The translations under genes and the position numbers were made by a program. A model generated the notes under the pieces. It was not told where the DNA came from. It saw only the letters and a program-made list of their open reading frames with translations, and made no database searches. DNA of 10,606 bases from Candidatus Omnitrophota bacterium (GTDB lineage Bacteria > Omnitrophota > Omnitrophia > Omnitrophales > Aquincolibacteriaceae): contig JAMWDC010000041.1 of NCBI GenBank assembly GCA_023819025.1, positions 1 to 10,606 of the forward strand, read 5' to 3'. Positions 6,303 to 10,606 of this stretch are shown here, piece after piece. Numbering within the stretch: the first letter of the stretch is position 1; each line of letters begins with the position of its first letter.

Positions 6303-7355
6303 ATGAGAAAAACAGTCAACGAATTAGCCGAGATTATTCAGGGAACGGTCGTAGGAAACGGCCAAATTGTTATTGAAGGGATCACCAATTACGAATCTCC
6401 GAAGGGAGGTCACATTACCTTTCTTCAAGACCCGAAGGATCTGCGCAAACTGGAAAATTCCGAAATTGCCTGTCTGATCGTTCCTCCTGCCATCCAAACA
6501 TCCGCTAAGACGTTCATCCAAGTCGTGGAACCGAAAAAGGCCTGGGCAAAACTTCTGACGGTGTTTTATCCGACCGTGCGTTATCCTGAGACAATTTCAG
6601 ACCATGCCTATATTGCGAAATCGGCCAAGGTAGGCTGGCGTGTCACGGTCGAGGCTTTTGCCGTAATCTCCGACAATGCCGAAATCGGCGATGAAGCGGT
6701 TGTGCGAAGTAATGTCTTCATCGGAACAAATGTAAAGGTAGGTCCGAAGACGATACTTCATCCCGGCGTGGTGATTTACGACGGCTGTATTGTGGGTGCC
6801 TCAGTCATTATTCATGCAGGTTCTGTTATCGGTTCGGACGGCTTTGGTTACGTACCTTCCGCCTCCGGCCACTTCAAGGTTCCACAAGTGGGCAATGTCA
6901 TAATTGACGATGACGTAGAAATCGGCGCCTGTACCACAGTGGACCGGGCAACTGTCGGCTCGACCCATATCGGACGCGGCTGCAAAATCGATAACTTAGT
7001 CCAAATCGCCCATAATGTCAGTCTCGGCCCTCATACGGTCATTTCCGCCCAGACAGGAATTTCCGGAAGTTCAAAAATTGGAGCGTTTGTCACCATGGGA
7101 GGGAAGGTCGGCGTCGGGGATCATGTGGAAATTGGTGATAAAACCATGGTCGGGGCTGGTGCAGGATTCCCTAGCGGAAAGAAGGTCCCGCCGAATCAAA
7201 TCGTGTTCGGCGAACCTGCGCGCCCCTATCAGGAGGCGCGCCGGCAAATCGCAGCGCAGCTGCGATCCGCCGAGATGCTGGACGAAATCAGAAAATTACG
7301 TGAACGCGTAACTACTCTCGAAGAACAATTGGCCCGCCAGACGACACCGAAATAA
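6303..7355 (+). CDS. lpxD: UDP-3-O-acylglucosamine N-acyltransferase LpxD
   Basis: LpxD transfers a 3-hydroxyacyl chain from acyl carrier protein to the free amine of UDP-3-O-acylglucosamine, the third step of lipid A synthesis, in the cytoplasm. The 350 residues match the family layout. An N-terminal uridine-binding domain (about 1-97, with GITNYESPKGGHITFLQ) is followed by a left-handed beta helix of hexapeptide repeats (about 98-300). That helix contains the family stretch GSDGFGYV at 177-184 and catalytic His237 in QIAHNV. A C-terminal helical coiled coil (about 308-345) completes the chain. I choose ATG 6303 over the in-frame GTG 6240 because homologues start near MRKTVNELAE and the promoter overlaps the extra 21 codons. 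No Shine-Dalgarno sequence precedes the ATG. It converges with folE across a 40-base gap. Confidence 0.96.
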   Translation: MRKTVNELAEIIQGTVVGNGQIVIEGITNYESPKGGHITFLQDPKDLRKLENSEIACLIVPPAIQTSAKTFIQVVEPKKAWAKLLTVFYPTVRYPETISDHAYIAKSAKVGWRVTVEAFAVISDNAEIGDEAVVRSNVFIGTNVKVGPKTILHPGVVIYDGCIVGASVIIHAGSVIGSDGFGYVPSASGHFKVPQVGNVIIDDDVEIGACTTVDRATVGSTHIGRGCKIDNLVQIAHNVSLGPHTVISAQTGISGSSKIGAFVTMGGKVGVGDHVEIGDKTMVGAGAGFPSGKKVPPNQIVFGEPARPYQEARRQIAAQLRSAEMLDEIRKLRERVTTLEEQLARQTTPK

Positions 7356-7395
7356 AACCCACTGCAGGAAATCCACTCAGGTATCTCTTTGAAAA

Positions 7396-7989
7396 TTATC
7401 CGGCCTTACGCCCGATCAGGCACAAGAACTCATTCCTCACCCTTGCCTGAGATCTAAAACTCCCTAGCATCGCACTTGTCAATGTCATGGACGTTCGCTT
7501 CTGGACTCCCCGCATGGCCATGCAGAGGTGGAGGGCTTCGATCACAACACCCACCCCCCGCGGCTTAAGATGCTCCATCAAGCAATCCGCAATTTGTCCG
7601 GTAAGCCGTTCCTGAACCTGAAGACGTTTGGCAAAAAAATCAACAATCCGCGGGATTTTGCTGAGTCCGATAATTTTTCCGTCCGGGATGTAGGCCACAT
7701 GGGCCTTTCCGTAGATAGGCAGAAGGTGACGTTCGCATAAAGAAAAGATCTCGATATCTTTGACAATCACCATTTCATCATAGGCTTCTTCAAAGATCGC
7801 ATGGTTTAAGATTTTCTTGATGTCCTGCCGGTATCCCTGGGTCAGATATTTCAGAGAGAGCGCAACTCGTTTCGGCGTTTTCAGGAGCCCCTCCCTTGCC
7901 GGATCTTCGCCTAAGTACCCCAGGAGTTCCTGAATAATTTCTTTCATCCGTTGAATTTCATGGGTTTTGTCCGCAGTGGTTAAAATCAC
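7396..7989 (-). CDS. folE: GTP cyclohydrolase I, type IA (FolE)
   Basis: FolE converts GTP to 7,8-dihydroneopterin triphosphate, entering folate or other pterin synthesis in the cytoplasm. The 197 residues are typical. They include GEDPAREGLLKTPKRVA near 27-43, GKAHVAYIPDGKIIGLSKIPRIVDFFAKRLQVQERLT at about 94-130, and EALHLCMAMRG at 151-161. Zinc ligands Cys85, His88 and Cys156 are present, as is His154. Residue 87 is Arg, giving CERH where the family normally has CEHH; the equivalent His (His112 in E. coli) is considered part of the active site. The start is GTG with AGAGG 8 bases upstream; Met15 is a shorter alternative. It sits 31 bases downstream of mrp and is probably co-transcribed with it. 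Confidence 0.95.
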   Translation of the reverse strand: MILTTADKTHEIQRMKEIIQELLGYLGEDPAREGLLKTPKRVALSLKYLTQGYRQDIKKILNHAIFEEAYDEMVIVKDIEIFSLCERHLLPIYGKAHVAYIPDGKIIGLSKIPRIVDFFAKRLQVQERLTGQIADCLMEHLKPRGVGVVIEALHLCMAMRGVQKRTSMTLTSAMLGSFRSQARVRNEFLCLIGRKAG

Positions 7990-8020
7990 GTCCGACGCCT
8001 CTTTTGTTATGAATTCCGAC

Positions 8021-9043
8021 TTATGTTCTAACTCGGGATAGGATTTCCGTCAAGCTTTTAGCCGTTTGAACAAATCCCCGGGCTGCCGGATGATCCGGCA
8101 TTGCCACCACGATCGGATTTCCCAAATCCCCACACTCGCGCACCGAAGTCTGAAGCGGTATCTGGCCAAGATAGGGAACTCCAAGTTCAGCCGCGGTTTT
8201 CCGACCCCCACCCCAGCCAAAAATTTCACCGGTCATGTTTTCGACAATCCCCAAAATTGACACCCCAGTCGTGCGAAACATAGCCGCAGCCTTGCGGGCA
8301 TCCAATAATGAGACTTCCTGAGGCAGTCTCACAATCAGCGCGCTCGAAACAGGAACGGTTTGAACCAAAGAAATCTGGACATCTCCTGTCCCTGGAGGAA
8401 GGTCCACAAAAAGATAATCCAGCGACCCCCACTTGACCTGCTGAAGAAACTGCGTGACGGCTTTATGAAGCATTGGACCTCGCCAGACAATGGCTTGATC
8501 CGGCGACGCCAAAAGCCCCATCGAAATGATTTTAACCCCGAATCGTTCGACGGGTATCATCTTCTTATCCGGTGTCACGCCCGGCTGTGTATCCGAATCC
8601 AGTCCCATCATCAAGGGAACATTCGGGCCGTAAATATCCCCATCCATCAAACCAACTCGATAACCCAAGCCTTGTAACGCACAAGCCAGATTCACAGCAA
8701 CAGTGGTTTTACCGACGCCGCCCTTGCCGCTCGCCACAGCTAGAATATGATCGACTCCTGCAATGGGCAAAACCTTAGATAATGTGACGCCGTATCGTTG
8801 CGGCACGGTCACGTCAATCCTCACTTCTCGAACACCTCCGCAGGAAGCCAAGCGCTCGTTTGCTTCCGCCCTCACCTTTTCCCGCAGATCGTTCTCAGGA
8901 AATGCGATTTCGAGCCGCACATAAACACTTCCGCCCTCAACTCGTATCTCTTTAACCATACCACTCGAGACAATATCCCGCCCAAGTTTTGGATCCTGAA
9001 CCTGTCGGAGAATATTTACAATCGTATCGCGGGTAACACCCAT
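8021..9043 (-). CDS. mrp: Mrp/ApbC-type P-loop ATPase with MIP18 domain
   Basis: Mrp proteins are cytoplasmic SIMIBI-class ATPases, many of which carry and deliver Fe-S clusters. The 340 residues show an N-terminal MIP18/DUF59 domain (about 4-80, with DPKLGRDIVSSGMVKEI). A ParA/MinD-like domain follows, with the deviant Walker A SGKGGVGKTT at 105-114, switch region MDGDIYGPNVP (133-143), and FVDLPPGTGD at 212-221. The motif GIVENM occurs at 265-270. Unlike typical Mrp, the CxxC normally found just after ENM is missing: the sequence jumps to TGEIFGWGGG. The Cys of the MIP18 PGCP motif is replaced by PEND. Remaining cysteines (68, 121, 304) are scattered. The start has AAAGGTG about 8 bases upstream. 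folE follows 31 bases downstream. Confidence 0.93.
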   Translation of the reverse strand: MGVTRDTIVNILRQVQDPKLGRDIVSSGMVKEIRVEGGSVYVRLEIAFPENDLREKVRAEANERLASCGGVREVRIDVTVPQRYGVTLSKVLPIAGVDHILAVASGKGGVGKTTVAVNLACALQGLGYRVGLMDGDIYGPNVPLMMGLDSDTQPGVTPDKKMIPVERFGVKIISMGLLASPDQAIVWRGPMLHKAVTQFLQQVKWGSLDYLFVDLPPGTGDVQISLVQTVPVSSALIVRLPQEVSLLDARKAAAMFRTTGVSILGIVENMTGEIFGWGGGRKTAAELGVPYLGQIPLQTSVRECGDLGNPIVVAMPDHPAARGFVQTAKSLTEILSRVRT

Positions 9044-9125
9044 AGAAATTCACCTTTCCCGAATTCAACCTAAGAGGGCTGAAGAATCAAAGAAATCCGT
9101 TTTGGGAGGCTTGAAAAGCGTCCTC

Positions 9126-9154
9126 ATTATGCCACTGCCCAGCGGAAAGTCAAG
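9126..9154 (-). promoter_or_regulatory. sigma70-type promoter of mrp-folE
   Basis: On the minus strand: -35 TTGACT (9154-9149, 5 of 6), an exact 17-base spacer, then CATAAT (9131-9126, 5 of 6). Transcription should begin near 9119, giving a leader of about 75 bases before the mrp ATG. It shows that mrp need not be transcribed from the ligase-family gene upstream. Confidence 0.65.
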
Positions 9155-9180
9155 AAAGCGGCAGATGAAAGCGGCAAATG
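9155..9180. repeat. 13-bp direct tandem repeat next to the mrp -35 box
   Basis: Two abutting copies, AAAGCGGCAGATG (9155-9167) and AAAGCGGCAAATG (9168-9180), match at 12 of 13 bases. A related AAGCGGCAGTATG occurs at 9271-9283. On the transcribed strand the pair lies directly upstream of the mrp -35, where an activator or an RNA polymerase alpha contact would be placed. The rest of 9181-9295 contains an AT-only stem (9191-9208) and a 7-bp inverted repeat (9228-9234 with 9263-9269), neither convincing as a terminator. Confidence 0.5.
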
Positions 9181-9295
9181 GGAATGGACGAAAAAATCTC
9201 CGTTTTTTATCCCCAAAGTAGAACCGGCTTCCACTTTACGAACAATAGAGTGCTAAAGGGACGTGGAAGGAAGCGGCAGTATGTGAACGTTTCAA

Positions 9296-10606
9296 TTATT
9301 CGATGCCGATTCTACTTTGGCGTAGGATTTCACGGAAGCGTATGACCGCGGCCGGGCTGGCTAAGGGGTAGAGATCCCGGCTTTCGATGAGTTTGGGATA
9401 ATGCTTCAATGCCGAACGGTAGTGATCGATGGCCCGTTTTTCGAATCGGCGGGCTTGAGCCGGATCAGCTGTCTCGATCGAGGCCGTCATGTAGAAGGCA
9501 CTTGCGGACAATTCGCCCAGATAAAAACGAGGCAGGCAGTCCCGCATCCGTTCGAAGGTCTCCTCAATTCCCTTTTCATCCTCAGCGGCAAGGAAGAAAC
9601 GGGCGCGCTCCTGATAAAGCGTCAGCCTGAAAGGATCTCGTCGAATCGCCTCATCGATCGCATTCCGGAATCTGATAAGGTTTGCCGTATCGGGATTACC
9701 GTCATACCGCTTCTGGAAGTATTTGGCAAGGGCCTCCGGATAATTCGCGCTGAATGGATCCAGGCGCATGGCGATTGTCAATTGCTGTTCGTTCGGGATT
9801 CCCTGAAGAAGGCTATGAGCACGGAGCCTGCCGACCGACAAAAGAACAATCGACAAGGCCATCAGAAGAACAAAGCCGATTGTCAAACGCCTCAGGGTAT
9901 ATTTTTTTATTTTAAAAGCCTGGACCGTTTTATCTCTTTCATTCTTTTCTTCCGGTCCGCCTTCCAGGGCATCAAGAAAATTTGAGGAATCCCCCAATCC
10001 CATAGTCATGGCCAAAAGCCAAAACAACTGGGGAACATAAAAAGTTGGATCCGCCAGGGCATGAACCGAAAACGCAAGCACCGAAGCAAGGGAGGCTAGG
10101 AGCATGTAACTTAAAAAATAACTTCTTGTCTTCAAGGACCGGGTCACGCACCAAACAAGAAAAACCCCTATCCCTCCGGCCAGGCAAAAGATTCCGGGCA
10201 CTCCAGTCTCCGCCCAAATCCACAGAAAATCGTTATAAGAACGTTCGGGGAAATGGTCGAAGGGCGGGGCATGATACACAAGCCAACCCCAGTGAAAATT
10301 TCCCAAACCGACCCCAAAGAGCCCGCACTTTTTGACCAACTGCCAGCTTACTCCCATTGTGAGCGCACGAATCCCATTAAACTGAATCTCTTCCGAAACG
10401 GTCTTGGCGATTGTGCCGATTTCACGGATCACTTCCTTCATGCCGAAAACCAGAAGGAAGCACACGAGAATCCCAAGCGTAACAGCAATCCGTTTCAAGG
10501 CCTGAGTACGCCGTCGATGCGCGAAGATAAACACAAAGGCATACACAACCGCAGCTGCCCAAAATGCAAGGATGCCGCCGCGGGATTTCGTCACGTGAAT
10601 CGCCGT
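9296..10606 (-). CDS. O-antigen ligase/polymerase-family membrane protein with TPR-like tail (partial, 5' end outside)
   Basis: The frame is open to the right edge (codons T-A-I-H precede GTG 10594), so the N-terminal part of the gene lies outside the window. GTG 10594 is unlikely to be the start, because TKSRGG matches the SRG segment found mid-protein in the Wzy_C/WaaL family. Residues counted from that GTG: about six hydrophobic membrane segments (roughly 8-25, 36-51, 133-150, 158-178, 184-200, 236-253). The family-like GVGLGNFHW is at 94-102 and YNDFLWIWAETGVPG at 120-134. A soluble tail (about 255-432) contains TPR-like helical pairs, such as AIDEAIRRDPFRLTLYQERARFFLA. Such proteins ligate or polymerise surface polysaccharide at the outer face of the inner membrane. 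The usual His before the N-D pair is Tyr here. The substrate cannot be told from sequence. Confidence 0.8.
   Translation of the reverse strand, partial: TAIHVTKSRGGILAFWAAAVVYAFVFIFAHRRRTQALKRIAVTLGILVCFLLVFGMKEVIREIGTIAKTVSEEIQFNGIRALTMGVSWQLVKKCGLFGVGLGNFHWGWLVYHAPPFDHFPERSYNDFLWIWAETGVPGIFCLAGGIGVFLVWCVTRSLKTRSYFLSYMLLASLASVLAFSVHALADPTFYVPQLFWLLAMTMGLGDSSNFLDALEGGPEEKNERDKTVQAFKIKKYTLRRLTIGFVLLMALSIVLLSVGRLRAHSLLQGIPNEQQLTIAMRLDPFSANYPEALAKYFQKRYDGNPDTANLIRFRNAIDEAIRRDPFRLTLYQERARFFLAAEDEKGIEETFERMRDCLPRFYLGELSASAFYMTASIETADPAQARRFEKRAIDHYRSALKHYPKLIESRDLYPLASPAAVIRFREILRQSRIGIE

Noticed and set aside
7356..7395. Bidirectional terminator between lpxD and folE
   Set aside because: The 40-base convergent gap has no inverted repeat beyond the restriction-site-like CTGCAG and no hairpin with a T-tract.
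9191..9208. AAAAAA/TTTTTT inverted repeat as a terminator for the ligase-family gene
   Set aside because: The stem is A-T only with a 6-base loop, too weak for an intrinsic terminator, and it is about 90 bases beyond the stop.
9401..9985. 194-codon plus-strand open frame opposite the ligase-family gene
   Set aside because: It lies wholly antisense to a gene with clear membrane and TPR-like features, has no ribosome site I can see, and its translation resembles no protein family.
1..10606. CRISPR arrays, tRNA/rRNA genes, insertion sequences or integrase sites
   Set aside because: I saw no regularly spaced repeats, cloverleaf-like segments, transposase or integrase motifs or flanking duplications; the gene content is ordinary chromosomal.

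Overview
The window reads as a chromosomal housekeeping segment from a diderm (Gram-negative type) bacterium of intermediate G+C. It carries lpxD (lipid A synthesis), a membrane-anchored SurA/PpiD-type periplasmic folding factor and an O-antigen ligase/polymerase-family membrane protein, all of which imply an outer membrane with lipopolysaccharide. I see no mobile element, rRNA, tRNA or CRISPR array. A deep-branching or uncultivated diderm lineage (Omnitrophota-like, for example) would fit the gene mix. That placement is inference and was not tested by a search.

Layout. (1) Positions 136-2831, minus strand: a two-gene GMP operon, a short CBS-less IMP dehydrogenase of the GuaB3 type followed by guaA, joined by a 4-base GTGA overlap. 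Its promoter (TTGACA, 18-base spacer, TATGAT) sits at 3020-3049. A possible 62-codon leader ORF begins where transcription should start and overlaps the guaB3 start by 8 bases. (2) Positions 2838-3275: a 438-base divergent intergenic region with three degenerate 20-21-base tandem repeats at 3131-3192. (3) Positions 3276-5039, plus: a secreted protein of 587 residues made almost wholly of Ala/Gln-rich coiled coil, followed by a strong hairpin at 5059-5100. (4) Positions 5246-6193, plus: a single-pass SurA/PpiD-like protein with a shortened parvulin-like region. (5) Positions 6303-7355, plus: lpxD, with a near-consensus promoter placed so that its mRNA should be essentially leaderless. (6) Positions 7396-9043, minus: mrp followed by folE, with a sigma70-type promoter at 9126-9154 and a 13-base tandem repeat just upstream of it. 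(7) Positions 9296 to the right edge, minus: the C-terminal part of an O-antigen ligase/polymerase-family protein with a TPR-like tail, cut by the window end.

Functionally, guaB3-guaA carry IMP to XMP to GMP. FolE uses GTP, which derives from GMP, to start folate or another pterin pathway. The SurA/PpiD-like protein, LpxD and the ligase-family protein belong to envelope assembly. The coiled-coil protein is exported but I cannot name its function.

No single new defence or mobile system is evident. The points most worth checking are the two promoters that abut start codons, the exported coiled-coil repeat protein, and unusual residues at normally conserved positions in Mrp (both Fe-S-associated Cys motifs absent) and FolE (CERH instead of CEHH).
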